A stretch of 64,000 nt of DNA from Nitzschia sp. DOCU1. Lineage: Eukaryota; Bacillariophyta; Bacillariophyceae; Bacillariales; Bacillariaceae. The DNA lies in the NCBI GenBank assembly GCA_951394045.1, contig OX595987.1:2232001-2296000 (forward strand), given 5' to 3'. Made by a program: the position numbers and the translations under genes. The stretch's first letter is position 1. Every line of letters begins with the position of its first letter. The notes beneath the pieces are model-generated. The model saw nothing but the letters and a program-made list of their open reading frames with translations, did no database searches and was not told where the DNA came from. Below are positions 10,272 through 21,346 of the stretch, piece by piece.

Positions 10272-11042
10272 CTTTGCAAAACTATGGTTGCCAGCAGCAG
10301 CAAATCGGTAAGGGGGCTCAATGGGGATTGTAATGGTTGTGGTGACGCACACTGCCCAGTCTTCCATGGAAGCTCAACTTTGTCGGTTTCAGCGGGTCGA
10401 TGCTGGTGGAGGTGATGTGGTGGAGTGTTGAGCGCTACTAACAAGATGGTATGAATGTTTCGTTCGACTAACGAATGCGCGCTCCACTATTGAGTTTGTG
10501 CACGACAAAACATCGTGCCGAGATTTAAAGAGGCTCACGCTCTTCTTCACCAAGTTCGAAAGTGTCTCAAACACAAAAGATGATGCTGAAGGAGACCAAA
10601 AAAGACACCGATGTCCATCTTGCGTAGGGATCTTTAATTGTCTGTACCAACAGAAAGAGACTTCCAAAGCAAGGATTACTCTTTTGTTGTTTGTTTTTAT
10701 GCTCAGAACTCGGCATAGATTCCGCAACACACTACTGTAAACCTACTCTAGAAAGCGCGGTTCCAGAACCATCCAGAGTGCAGCTTTGCACAATCAGAGA
10801 GGTCCCCTAGCTAAAGGGAAATGGATAATAATGTCGCGTTGACAACTAAGATGACTGTATGATGTTCGCCGGTCCCAGCCACCCTCACTCAGTTGGCCGT
10901 TGGATGTAGTGGTGCGCTCCTCTCATCATGATGAAAAAAGTAAGGAACGTGGGTGTGGCTACGAGGCAGCGGTCCCCAACAAAAGTTATCAAAGACGAAA
11001 ACAATCGATTATCTGCTTTCGTTAACATCCGGACTGTCTAGT
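10272..11042. other. Intergenic region between LYR and PTOX genes
   Basis: 771 bases upstream of the LYR gene and downstream of PTOX, both on the minus strand. Only short overlapping open frames without family features are present. No RNA gene or repeat was seen. Confidence 0.45.
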
Positions 11043-11837
11043 TCACAAACCTTCCTTTTGCATAGCAACCATCGTTTCCGCATGCTCTGCCTCGTCATCT
11101 CGGATCGCACAAAATGTGTCGTATAATGTTTGAATAGTGGGGCGAGGCCGTAGTTCTGTAAATAGCTCATCCTCTAGGTAGTACTGCTTGGCCACTTGAG
11201 GCGCCGGCTGTTCTTTCAAAAACTCCTCGTGTGTCGACAGAAAGTTGCAATATGTCGCATAGGCTTCTTCCTCCACGGCTTGATTGAAATTGTACGCAAA
11301 GGTAGGATTAAAGACGTAAAACGCCAGCGCCAGAAAGTAGTATCCGACTGCCAAATGCTGTGCCAAGAACCGATCCGCCCATCGCTTGTTACCATTCAAC
11401 TCTTCCATGATTAACAAATGATGTTGTTCATTCCACGTTTGTAAGAAATGAATCTTGAGATAGTCCGACCGTCTCCACCAGCCCATTGTTTCATACAAGT
11501 GAAGAGCGGAAAGATAGGAAAAGTAGGGCATTCGAGCAATCGTCTCGAGCGTCCAGAATCGAGCAAAGGCCCGTTCCACCGTCTGCTCCGCGAAAAATGT
11601 GTCAAACACGGCAGACTTGACTCCGTAGACAAGTTTCTTGTTGAAGGCTTTGGTGTCTTCGTCAAGAGGCCTTCCAAAGATAATTTGACCATCATCTTCT
11701 GGCAACGGATGAGAAACAAAGAGAGTTGTGCTGCTTTTGCCGGGCATCACCGGATGAGCGGGCGGACCGGCATTAAACGCATTTGCCACAAGAAGCGAAA
11801 GGAACAAGAGGGGAAGCGCAAGTCGAAGGCACACCAT
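11043..11837 (-). CDS. PTOX: Plastid terminal oxidase (alternative-oxidase family)
   Basis: 264 residues. A signal peptide (LPLLFLSLLVANAF) with an AF cleavage site points to the plastid. The body matches the PTOX/IMMUTANS branch of the alternative oxidases: RFWTLETIARMPYFSYLSAL, LHLYETMGWWRR, WNEQHHLLIMEEL, DRFLAQH and a C-terminal RDDEAEHAETM. The six di-iron ligands can be placed at E98, E137, H140, E191, E249 and H252, so the centre looks intact. PTOX oxidises plastoquinol with oxygen to form water and acts as a safety valve and in carotenoid synthesis and chlororespiration on the thylakoid. The LETIARMPYF wording distinguishes it from mitochondrial AOX. The ATG at 11837 directly precedes the signal peptide. 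Confidence 0.94.
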   Translation of the reverse strand: MVCLRLALPLLFLSLLVANAFNAGPPAHPVMPGKSSTTLFVSHPLPEDDGQIIFGRPLDEDTKAFNKKLVYGVKSAVFDTFFAEQTVERAFARFWTLETIARMPYFSYLSALHLYETMGWWRRSDYLKIHFLQTWNEQHHLLIMEELNGNKRWADRFLAQHLAVGYYFLALAFYVFNPTFAYNFNQAVEEEAYATYCNFLSTHEEFLKEQPAPQVAKQYYLEDELFTELRPRPTIQTLYDTFCAIRDDEAEHAETMVAMQKEGL

Positions 11838-12144
11838 CCTGAGTTTTCTCTTCTACTCGTAGCAGAGACGGTGGTGAAATGATGATTAGCCAAGAAAGGA
11901 CAAGCAAAGCCGCTGGTCTGATGGGAAAGATCTTAACATCAACGACCGCACAAGATCTAATGCCGCTCAATCCGAACGTCACTGCATTTTGAAGAAATCA
12001 TTTTTTCACGACAACAACGCGTGCTTTCGTTCAAATGAAGGAAGCGAGGTGATGGGTTCCTTGGTCCCTGAGAAGCGAGATAAGCCTCGGAGAACAAAGA
12101 ACGTGATGTGCTCGCGTTTTTTTCAGTGTATTTCATCAATCTAC
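11838..12144. other. Intergenic region upstream of PTOX
   Basis: 307 bases between the PTOX start and the end of a small open frame on the same strand. It probably holds the PTOX promoter. Nothing else was recognised. Confidence 0.4.
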
Positions 12145-12384
12145 TTAAGGACCACCAGTTGTCAAATGCCATCTGCTATGGGGTTTCGTCAGAAGTGCGT
12201 TTGTCACACTCCCCCGCGAGGCACGTTCAATCGTAACGAACTCGTAGTCGCACTGGTCGACAAATTGATTGACTAGTTCGAACAACACCTTGGCGGCCAC
12301 AAAATCCAACGCGTTGCTGGCCACAAAAAAATCCGAAATCACATCCGCCCCACGCTGATCCATTCTTTCTCTTATCACTGACAT
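12145..12384 (-). CDS. Small hypothetical protein, divergent from RPC2
   Basis: An ATG-initiated frame of 79 residues starts 117 bases from the head-to-head RPC2 start. The middle (SNALDFVAAKVLFELVNQFVDQCDYEFVTIE) is amphipathic and looks like real helical protein, while the last 20 residues (LLTKPHSRWHLTTGGP) are less convincing. It may be the first exon of a longer gene or a complete small protein. The family was not recognised. No signal peptide or membrane segment is present. Confidence 0.4.
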   Translation of the reverse strand: MSVIRERMDQRGADVISDFFVASNALDFVAAKVLFELVNQFVDQCDYEFVTIERASRGSVTNALLTKPHSRWHLTTGGP

Positions 12385-12501
12385 TGATGGAGATGCAAGT
12401 GGGTCTCATTTCTTTTACAGTGTCCCAAAAGTCTCACTACTACACCAGAGAAACCGATTGCATCGTACTTTGAGTGCTGCGCATCGACAGCTACTGTCAA
12501 A

Positions 12502-15500
12502 ATGTCAAAGGGATCTAGCAAGGCGAAAATAAAATTGGAAGATGGTTCGTTGGAGAAGCGGCTGCTCGCCGACCCAAAGGCCTTGGCTGGACTAGCAGCA
12601 GATCTTGCCGATTCTCTTGGGCCCCCGCAGAGCAAGACATCGTTCCAGTGGGGGCAAGTGCGCGCGAGCCCCTATGGTTCTTGCTTGGATTCATTGCAAG
12701 GTCAAGAAAGGAACACGGAAGAATGGCACGAATATCGCAAACAAAAGTTCCCTCCACTGCAAGTGCCACGAGAAGGATATGGTCACGTCTATGGTCAGAA
12801 TGTTCTGGATGCGGTCGATAGGACGCATTTGGGTGACACTAATTCTGAAGAGCCTGCCACTGGAGATCCTGGCTTGAAGAATCCTCATGATTTCGGATCG
12901 ACCAAAACACCGGATGATGCTCCGGTTGGATCGCTCAAAGACAAATGGAGATTGCTTCCACATTTTCTCAAGCTTCGCTCCTTGATGCGGCAGCATATTG
13001 ACTCGTTTGATCATTTTGTGAATGTGGACCTCAAGCAGATTGTTCAATCGCCTAGTGCTTGTGAGATCCGATCCGAACATGATCCGAATTTTTACTTGAG
13101 ATACACCGATTGCTGGGTGGGAGAGCCATCCGTCGAGGAGGATTCGTACCACACGACAAAGGCTACACCCTTTCAATGCCGTCTACGAGATTGCACCTAC
13201 TCTGCTCCCATTTATGTTAATGTTCGATATACCCGTGGACGTCAGATTGTCGTCAAGAAAAGTGTGCTGATTGGACGCATGCCCATTATGCTACGATCGG
13301 AACGATGTATGCTGCGCAACAGGACCGAGCGTGAACTAGCTGCCATGAAAGAATGTCCATATGATCCTGGTGGTTACTTTATTGTCAAGGGGGTGGAAAA
13401 GGTTATTTTGATTCAAGAGCAGCTCTCGAAGAATCGTGTCATTCTGGAGGAGGACGCCAAAGGCGAGATCTGCGCCAGTATTACATCATCCACACATGAA
13501 CGCAAATCCAAGGCTTATATTTTGATGAAAGGTGGCAAAGTCTATCTAAAAAATAACACATTGGGTGAGGATGTTCCTATAGCGATTGTGCTGAAAGCCA
13601 TGGGCGTTGAAAGCGATGTGGAAGCTGTGCAGCTTGTGGGAAGCGAGCAATTCATTCTGGATGCTTTGGCGTTGTCGTTGGAAGAACCTTGCAAGATGGG
13701 AATCCATACACAACTGCAGGCTTTGAAATATATTGGTTCCAAGATTCGCCGTAACTCCAACTCGTATCGAAAGCCGCTTTCGCCGGAAGAGGAGGCGCGT
13801 GAAGTTCTTGACCGTGTCGTGCTGTCACACGTCCCGGTTGATCATTTTGATTTCAGAGCCAAGGCCATCTATGTCGGACACATTACTCGGCGTGTTCTCA
13901 TGGTCCACCTCGGAAAAATGAGCTTGGATGACAAGGACTATTATGGGAACAAACGTCTGGAACTTGCCGGAAACTTGTTGTCTCTTCTATTTGAAGATCT
14001 TTTCAAACTTTTCAACAAGGAGCTGAAGCGCCAGGCGGATATGGTGTTGTCCAAGCCGAATCGCGCTCAAGCGTATGATGTAGTGAAGAGCATCCGGTCC
14101 GATACTATTACGAATGGAATGATCAATGCCATCGCGACGGGAAACTGGGTTTTGAAACGATTTAGGATGGATCGGGCCGGTGTGACGCAGGTTCTGTCAC
14201 GACTCTCGTACATGTCGGCGCTTGGAATGATGACGCGCATAAACAGTCAGTTTGAAAAGACGCGAAAGGTTAGTGGGCCGCGATCTTTGCAGCCCAGTCA
14301 GTGGGGCATGCTCTGTCCTGCCGACACCCCAGAAGGAGAGGCGTGCGGGTTGGTGAAGAATTTGGCACTCCTGGCGCATATCACGACGGATGAAGATACT
14401 CAACCGATTGAGCGTCTATGCAGAGACCTTGGAGTAGAGGATGTTCTTCGTCTCTCGGGCCATGAGATTCATTCACAACAAGCGTATTTGGTGCTTTTGA
14501 ACGGTCTAATCCTTGGCGTCCACACTCGCCCGGAGCAACTGGTGAAAAACTTGAGAAGTTTGAGACGCCGTGGCCTGGCGGGAGAATTCGTCTCGTTTTA
14601 TCTGCACGAAGGCCAACGGGCAGTCCACATTGCCACCGATGGAGGACGCGTATGCCGACCGCTCATCATTGTGGACGAGGGAACCGGCCTTCCCCGGCTA
14701 AAACAGATTCATCTCGAGGCTTTGGCGCTGGGAACCATCTCCATCCGCGACTTGCTACGCCAAGGAATTGTGGAGTACGTTGACTGTAACGAAGAGAACA
14801 ACACTCTCATTGCCGTCACTGAAAGAGATCTCGAGGTGGCTCGAAAGCAAGGTTTGGAGAACCGCCGAATGAGATACACGCATTTGGAGGTCGATCCTTT
14901 CACAATCCTCGGAGTTGTTGGTGGTGTCATTCCGGTACGTTTTTTCTGACAGAGGAATGGTGTAGCTTCTTTGTGCGTTTTCGTGCTAACTTGTTTTTGT
15001 CGATTTCTCTACCAGTACCCGCATCACAACCAGGCTCCTCGGAATACGTATACTGTTGCGATGAGCAAGCAAGCCATGGGAACAATTGGCGTCAACGAGT
15101 ACGAACGAATGGATGGACTTATTTACACGTTAGTTTACCCACAGAAGCCCATGGTCAAATCGCGCACCCTTGATTTGGTGGGCTTTGACAGGATCCCTGG
15201 TGGGCAGAACAGCGTCATTGCGGTCATGAGTTATAGTGGCTACGACATTGAAGATGCAGTTATCTTGAATAAGGCCGCCATCGACCGTGGTTTTGGAAGA
15301 TGCATGGTATTGAGGAAGCATCAAACCAGTGTTCGCCGATATGCCAACGGTACATTTGATCGCATTTGTGCACCCCCCGATGCGAGTGACTTTGCCGACG
15401 GGGAAGATGACAAGCGGTTTGCTCGATTCAAGGAGATTGACAAAGATGGAATCTGTATGGTCGGCGGAAAGGTCGAAAGTGGTTCTATGATGGTAAACAA

Positions 15501-16443
15501 GGAGTCTCCTATGGACACTACAAGTAATACGGGTGGTTCAGATCTTGGCCTGAATGTGGCGATGTCGGCAATGAATGTCGAGTACAAGCCCTCTGGCATG
15601 TCTTATCGTGGCCAGGCACCCTGCCATATCGACAAAGTCCTCATCACCTCGAACGAGCACGAGAAATTTTTGATCAAAGTAATGCTTCGCCAAGTACGAC
15701 GACCTGAGATCGGGGACAAGTTTGCGTCACGTCACGGACAAAAGGGAGTTTGTGGCTTGATCGTTCCGCAAGAAGATCTACCATTCAATGATGCTGGCAA
15801 CTGCCCAGATTTGATCATGAATCCTCACGGTTTCCCATCTCGGATGACCGTCGGAAAGCTCCTGGAACTACTCGTTGGAAAGGCTGGTGTCTTTGAGGGT
15901 CGACAAGGTTATTCGTCAGCGTTTGGAGAGGAACATGGATCTGCCGATACCGCCGAGGCCACAGCAGAAGCCTTGCTACGAAACGGGCTCAATTATACCG
16001 GCAAGGACCTATTTTACAGTGGTACCAGTGGTGAGCCCCTTGATGCCTACATCTTTTCTGGTCCTGTCTTCTACCAGAAGCTAAAGCACATGGTCCTGGA
16101 CAAGGCTCACGCTCGAGCCCGCGGTCCTCGAGCAGTACTCACACGACAACCGACTGAAGGTCGTTCTCGCGACGGTGGGCTTCGGTTGGGAGAAATGGAG
16201 CGTGATTGTTTAATTGCTTATGGAGCTGCAAACTTGATTATGGAGCGATTGATGCATTCCTCAGATGCGTTCTCGGCTAATGTTTGCCTGACGTGTGGAC
16301 TCCTGCAATATCAAGCTTGGTGCCAGTACTGTCGGTCAGGAGAAAAGGTCGCCGACATTCGGCTCCCATATGCTTGCAAGTTACTTTTCCAGGAATTGCA
16401 GTCAATGAATGTCCTGCCCCGCCTGAGACTTAAGGATGTTTAG
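12502..16443 (+). CDS. RPC2: RNA polymerase III second-largest subunit (RPC2/RPC128)
   Basis: Two exons (12502-14934 and 15016-16443) are joined across an 81-nt intron (GTACGT...CCAG) and give 1286 residues. The splice rebuilds the invariant [14 protein letters not shown] block. Pol III rather than Pol I or II is indicated by [27 protein letters not shown] near the start and by [20 protein letters not shown]. Catalytic features include [12 protein letters not shown] and the hybrid-binding [12 protein letters not shown]. The C-terminal zinc site is [19 protein letters not shown]2 forms one side of the active-site cleft of the enzyme that makes tRNA, 5S rRNA and U6. The protein is about 140 residues longer than yeast or human RPC2, largely from an N-terminal extension before residue 145. 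Its stop is 20 nt from the stop of the opposing FAD oxidoreductase gene. Confidence 0.95.
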
Positions 16444-16463
16444 ATCCCCTCTTTGCATTCAGA

Positions 16464-17932
16464 CTATTTGTTTTGCCACCAGTCCAAACCTGGATGATCG
16501 TGTTCATTGTCCATCCCTAGCATCTTTCTTGCCAGGATCTCGCCAAAGACACTGTGGTGGAGAAGACCGCGACTGCTTAGGCCAGTGTAGATCCATGTGT
16601 CTCTGCCCAATGTCGTTTTCGTACTATCAAGCTTTCCAACGATCGGTATGCGCCCATATAGACCTCGGTTGCTTTGAACTCGAAAACCACTGGTTATTCT
16701 ATCTATTGTCCCGTCCTCCCAAAGATTGGACGCAAAGACGCGTGACCTTTCAAACAATTCGAGCCTGACCTGATCCGAATCGAGCGGCGTCTCCTTGAAC
16801 TCGTGAGTGGCCCCAATCAGCACGCGATTCTTCTCCGGTAGCGGTGAAACATATTTGCCGCACAACATTGAATGGTCGCAACTTTTCGACCCGAGCGTCA
16901 TTTCAATCGATTGACCACGAACCAGCTGCATGGGAAGCTTTTGCTCTATGATTCCATCGTAAAACAACCCCGACCCAGCGCAAAGGGCAACAGCGTCGAA
17001 TTCTTCCAAATGACTTTTCCAACCAGACTTGTCGAAGGACTGATCTAATAACCTCCACTCTTTGCTTTCCGAGCCTGTGGACTGAATGGCCTCCCATAAC
17101 CCCTGCAGATAGCTTGGCATGTGAACGACTTTACAGCCAGAGTGCAATCGCAAGCCTCCCAAAACGTCCGTCGGACAATCCCAGGGCAAGTCTTTAGCCT
17201 CCAACCACTCTGTCAGATGGGGCAATCGTTCGGCTGTTTCTTTTAGCGTGGCGACATGTTCTTGAGTAACTGCAACCCTATAAATTTCTTCTTGCAATAT
17301 ACAATCTCGATTCTCTTTGGCCAACTCTAAAAGTCGATTCGTCGCCGCAAGCCCCTCGAGCCCCAAGTGTACAAGTTTCCCCTTTGGACTCAATGGATGG
17401 AGTAGCCTACAGGAACGAGAAGAAACGACAGCTTTTTGAGAAAAAATAGATCATGAAAAGGCAAGATTGGAGTTGATACCCGGCAGCAGTCTCAGCGATC
17501 TTGGTTGTATTGTGTGTCGTCATGAGCTAGGCTCCATGAGGAGTAGCAAATAGTGATAACATCCTTGACTGATTGAATGTAGGTCTCTCACGAAAACAAA
17601 GGTACGTACCCTCCGGCCACCGAAGACGCCCCACCCAGTCCTGGTCCTTTCTTGTCGAAAATCGTAATCTTTGTGTTGGGTGCCTTGTCGAGCAGATGAA
17701 AGGCAGTCGAAAGTCCCGCCAGTCCACCACCAATAATAGCAACGCTGGAAGCCTTGGATGCCGATAGGAAAGACGTTGAAATCCCCCTCGATGCCAATCG
17801 TTTACCCCCAGCAAGGAAAGGTTTGTTCAGCATTGCTTCGATGCCAATGTTTCCTGCGAGTTTTCGGATTGCCATCATGCCAAGGATCATCCCCAAGAGC
17901 AGCCGGTCCACTTGGCGACGAGATCGTCGCAT
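16464..17932 (-). CDS. DAO-family FAD-dependent oxidoreductase
   Basis: Exons 17932-17610 and 17406-16464 flank a 203-nt intron, the longest in the window, and give 421 residues. Exon 1 carries a basic, hydrophobic presequence-like N-terminus, then VAIIGGGLAGLSTAFHLL, the FAD-binding Rossmann GxGxxG-type site. The splice yields GGASSVAGGLLHPLSPKGKL, a hallmark of the DAO branch that includes the MnmC C-terminal domain and related plant and bacterial oxidases. Later blocks are LCAGSGLF, LVRGQSIEM and WIYTGLSSRGLLHHSVFGE, the second dinucleotide-side motif. Members oxidise the C-N bond of amino acids or modified bases. No methyltransferase domain is attached, so a role in tRNA modification is only a possibility. 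The N-terminus probably targets an organelle. Confidence 0.82.
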
Positions 17933-18182
17933 TGTACTCTCATCGACAACTTTCGCGTAGCTCGATCGTACCTACATTATCGATTTGGATTCGAGGCTCT
18001 GGCTGGATGGGCGACGCTATGGCAAGATCCAGCACCATCGTCGCGATCTTTTTCTCATCTCATCGGCAATTTTGGTGGTTGGCAGTCGAGCCAAAATGTC
18101 TGTCCTTCTACCAGTTTTGGGTCCATCTTGTCCACTCGTCAATAGAGGAGGAGGGGAGGCGTGGAAAAGCGCGCGACGAGCA

Positions 18183-18190
18183 TGACGTCA
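18183..18190. promoter_or_regulatory. CRE palindrome TGACGTCA in a divergent promoter
   Basis: A perfect cAMP-response-element palindrome lies about 250 bases upstream of the FAD oxidoreductase start and about 235 bases upstream of the kinase ATG. bZIP factors bind this site. In diatoms, TGACGT-core elements are known in CO2- and cAMP-responsive promoters. Function here is inferred from the motif and its position only. Confidence 0.4.
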
Positions 18191-18425
18191 AAAGAAACCC
18201 CTTAGCGATTTTACCACCCAGTTTATCTTAAAAATTTATGATGTTTTAAGAGATTCAGCTAAAGGTGTGAATGGGATCGGTTCGCAGTTCATTCAACGCT
18301 CGCAAAACGACAAGGAGGAGCATATCTTCCGAGACACACCGAACGAGCCGAAGAGGTGCTATGTGACAACCCCCACCAGGTCACTACTACCTATTCCATT
18401 GACATTTAATGTCCGTGAAAGCATC

Positions 18426-20789
18426 ATGTTATCTTGCAAGTTTGCATTAGAGACCCTGTTAAAGCGTAGCAGCAGATCCCATTTTGTGGCTGCGATCGGT
18501 GCTGTGGCGGCTTCTGGAACCTTGGCCCATGAAAGTGAAGGATCCGCCAGCGAGAATCCTCACCATGAGACGTCGCCTTGTTCCGAGGTGACGGCGAGAG
18601 CCTCTCCGCTCTTCCCACCTCCCACCATCACTTCCTGTGAGTTTCGCCGTGGAACCAACTTTGCTCGTTTGGCACGAAGCCGTACAATACGTCGCCTGGA
18701 AGATACTTCTACAAAAGCTACGTTACGGTCGAGATATAATGTCCAATGGAAGAAACCCTTGGGTGAAGGAGGCTTCGGCGCGGTATATTTGGCAACCGAC
18801 AAAAGAACAAATGAGCCGGTCGCCGTGAAGCAAATTGCAAAAAGCTTTACAGACGATTCATCCTTTCAACGAGAAATGAATGCATTTTTGCACATTCGAG
18901 ATAGCGGCGGCCATCCCAATATTTGCGGCCTCCGAGAGAATTTCGACGAGGGCGAGTATTATTATCTCGTTCTGGACCTTGTTGCTGGTGGAGAAGTGTT
19001 CGATTATTTGATTCAGAATGGGGCTTACTCGGAAGCAGACGCTGCAAGGTTATTTCGAGAAGTCGGGTCGGCGTTGGCATTCCTACATGGCATCAATTTA
19101 GTACATGGGGACCTAAAACCTGAGAATCTTATGCTAAGCTCCAAGAACACACAGGACGCTGTTTCTCAGTTGGTCGATTTCGGGTGCGCCCAAATCATCG
19201 ATCAAAGTAGTCCCTTCTATGAGAAAAGCACACATATAGCGGCGACGACGCCCGGGTACTCTCCGCCTGAAATGGTGGACAGGAAACTCAAACTTACTCA
19301 TCTGGAACCATCCATGGACATGTTCGCACTTGGCGTCATCCTTTATGTGATGCTATGTGGTGTTCACCCGTTCGATGTAGAGGGCACTGCCTCAGATGAC
19401 GAACTTAATCGACGAGTCCTGGCAAGACAACTGCCGCCGCTAAAAAATTCTCCATTCACGGCACACCTATCCCCGTCCGCCGTCGATTTAATGGAGAAAC
19501 TTATGCAGCCGAATCCAAAGAAGCGGCTCACAGCTCACGAATTGCTAGAGCACCCCTGGGTACGAGGAGAGACAGCAAAGACAGGAAAGATCAAGGGCTC
19601 CGATGAAAGACTGTCAAAATACCGAAAATACAAATCAAAATTGGAAGCTAAAGTATTCCAAAGTATGGTCCAGCTGTCAGGAGTGCATACATCTGATATC
19701 ACCAAGAAGGCTTCATTGATTGAGCGCTCATTTCGGTCGCTGGATCCTGATAACAAGGGCTATATCACTACCAAGGAACTCAAGCTACTTGACCCTGACA
19801 CAACCAAATCAGATCCGAACGACGACGATTCGCAGTTATCTCTCTCGGGCTTTTCTGACCTGCTTTCTGACCATATGAAGAATCGATATTTTCCTTCGGG
19901 TCACGTTATTTACAGGGAAGGCGACAAGGGGAAGAATATGTACTTTATCAACTCGGGGCGTGTAGAAGTTTCGACAAAGGAGGGTTTCTCGACAATTGTG
20001 GAACAAGGCGACTTCTTTGGAGAAGGCGCGCTACTCTCAAAGTCAGGAAAGCGTTCGGCAAGCGTCAGGTCCATAACCCCAGTCCATGCAATTGAAATCA
20101 GCAAAGAATACTTTGAGAAGTATCTGGCCGACGGTGGCTATGACACGCAACTCAGCTTAGTGGAACGGGATAAGACTCGAAAGCGGATTCGCGCCAAGAC
20201 AATTTTGGCCTCCACCAAGAACATGGACGAGCAAATTTTCTCCAAAGGTTCATATATCTACAAACAAGGAGAGCATGGAAGGGAAGTGTACATCCTTGAA
20301 TCTGGCGAAGCCGATGTCATGATCGATGACCACGTTGTCTACACTTTGAAGCCAGGTGAACTGTGCGGAGAACACACTGCCATCTTTAGCAAGCCTCGAA
20401 ACACGTCAGCAAAGTGTGTTTCTGACAAGTGTTTTGTACATATTCTCAAGACGGAAGACTTCTACAAAATCGTAAAAGACTCGGCTACCCTCAAGGAAAG
20501 CCTACGAGACATTGCTCATCGACGAGAGTTTCAAAAGGCTTTGGTCTACACAACCAGAAAATCTTTCCCGAAAACAGAGACTGAACTGAGGGAAGCCTTT
20601 GACGCAGCTGACTATAACCGATCAGGAAAGATTGACTTATCGGACATCACCATGATGCTTAAGCAAATGGATTCAACGTTTACAAGTAAGGAAATAAAAG
20701 ACATCCTCGGGTCCTTGGATTTGGATGGTAGCGGATCTGTGGATTGGGAAAAATTCAAGCAAGTTTTTGGCATGGCTAACAAACATTAG
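18426..20789 (+). CDS. Protein kinase with two cyclic-nucleotide-binding domains and EF-hands
   Basis: A single exon of 787 residues from the first in-frame ATG (the frame is open further upstream without ATG). The order is: a presequence-like N-terminus; a CAMK-type kinase domain at about 109-380 with Gly loop GEGGFG (113-118), Lys135, HGDLKPEN (227-234) and DFG (251-253); an EF-hand-like segment near 435-455; CNB domain 1 at about 488-600 with FGEGALL; CNB domain 2 at about 604-705 with CGEHTAIF; and two EF-hands at about 719-785 (DYNRSGKID and DLDGSGSVD). The catalytic loop reads HGD instead of HRD, but the Asp, Lys and Asn needed for catalysis are kept. The likely role is a Ser/Thr kinase integrating calcium and cyclic nucleotides in one chain. 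In PKG the CNBs precede the kinase; here they follow it. Confidence 0.88.
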   Translation: MLSCKFALETLLKRSSRSHFVAAIGAVAASGTLAHESEGSASENPHHETSPCSEVTARASPLFPPPTITSCEFRRGTNFARLARSRTIRRLEDTSTKATLRSRYNVQWKKPLGEGGFGAVYLATDKRTNEPVAVKQIAKSFTDDSSFQREMNAFLHIRDSGGHPNICGLRENFDEGEYYYLVLDLVAGGEVFDYLIQNGAYSEADAARLFREVGSALAFLHGINLVHGDLKPENLMLSSKNTQDAVSQLVDFGCAQIIDQSSPFYEKSTHIAATTPGYSPPEMVDRKLKLTHLEPSMDMFALGVILYVMLCGVHPFDVEGTASDDELNRRVLARQLPPLKNSPFTAHLSPSAVDLMEKLMQPNPKKRLTAHELLEHPWVRGETAKTGKIKGSDERLSKYRKYKSKLEAKVFQSMVQLSGVHTSDITKKASLIERSFRSLDPDNKGYITTKELKLLDPDTTKSDPNDDDSQLSLSGFSDLLSDHMKNRYFPSGHVIYREGDKGKNMYFINSGRVEVSTKEGFSTIVEQGDFFGEGALLSKSGKRSASVRSITPVHAIEISKEYFEKYLADGGYDTQLSLVERDKTRKRIRAKTILASTKNMDEQIFSKGSYIYKQGEHGREVYILESGEADVMIDDHVVYTLKPGELCGEHTAIFSKPRNTSAKCVSDKCFVHILKTEDFYKIVKDSATLKESLRDIAHRREFQKALVYTTRKSFPKTETELREAFDAADYNRSGKIDLSDITMMLKQMDSTFTSKEIKDILGSLDLDGSGSVDWEKFKQVFGMANKH

Positions 20790-21346
20790 AACTAGCCAAC
20801 ACCAGACTACTTACGATTGATCGTAGACTTTCCCAAACGTCGCGGCAGCAGCCTGACACACTCATTGTTGAATTCGCTTAGCGAGATCAACAAAGGTTGT
20901 AAGCATAGGACTCGGTTCCAAGGTCTCTGTAGATTTGAAGACTATTTCGCTGTGATCCTTGAACGTGTGACAGAGTCAAACGACTCTCATGGCTCGTGAA
21001 CTTGGTCCTCTGGTCGGTGGCGACTACCGTTCCGGTGAGCAAAGAGATCGATCCATTTCGGTCATCAAGGTAGTTGCTATTACTGGATAGTACGTACTCT
21101 ATGCCCCAGCAACTATAGTAAAAAAGTATAGAGATGTGTAGGTCACGAACGTGCGAGTCCCGGGTCTCGCCAATCTACGTGCGATCTCGTTTTTCGCCGT
21201 CATCGTCGCATCTCTCTCGGTCCTCTCGTTTTTGGCAACCTTAGATCAAATATCCGTCCGTTTCGTCGTTGCTATTTCCTTTCCCATGAACTAAAATAGC
21301 AAAGGGACTCACCAGGGGATTAGAACAAAGAGCAATATCAAGAAAA
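20790..21346. other. Intergenic region
   Basis: 557 bases between the kinase and the next plus-strand gene. Only short open frames are present. The sequence GCGAG-TCCCGGGT-CTCGC near 21153-21170 can fold into a small hairpin but does not fit a tRNA T-arm. Nothing else was recognised. Confidence 0.4.

Noticed and set aside
21150..21175. Possible tRNA T-arm
   Set aside because: A five-base stem closes over an eight-base loop, but the loop is not TTCRANY-like and no acceptor, D or anticodon stems pair around it.
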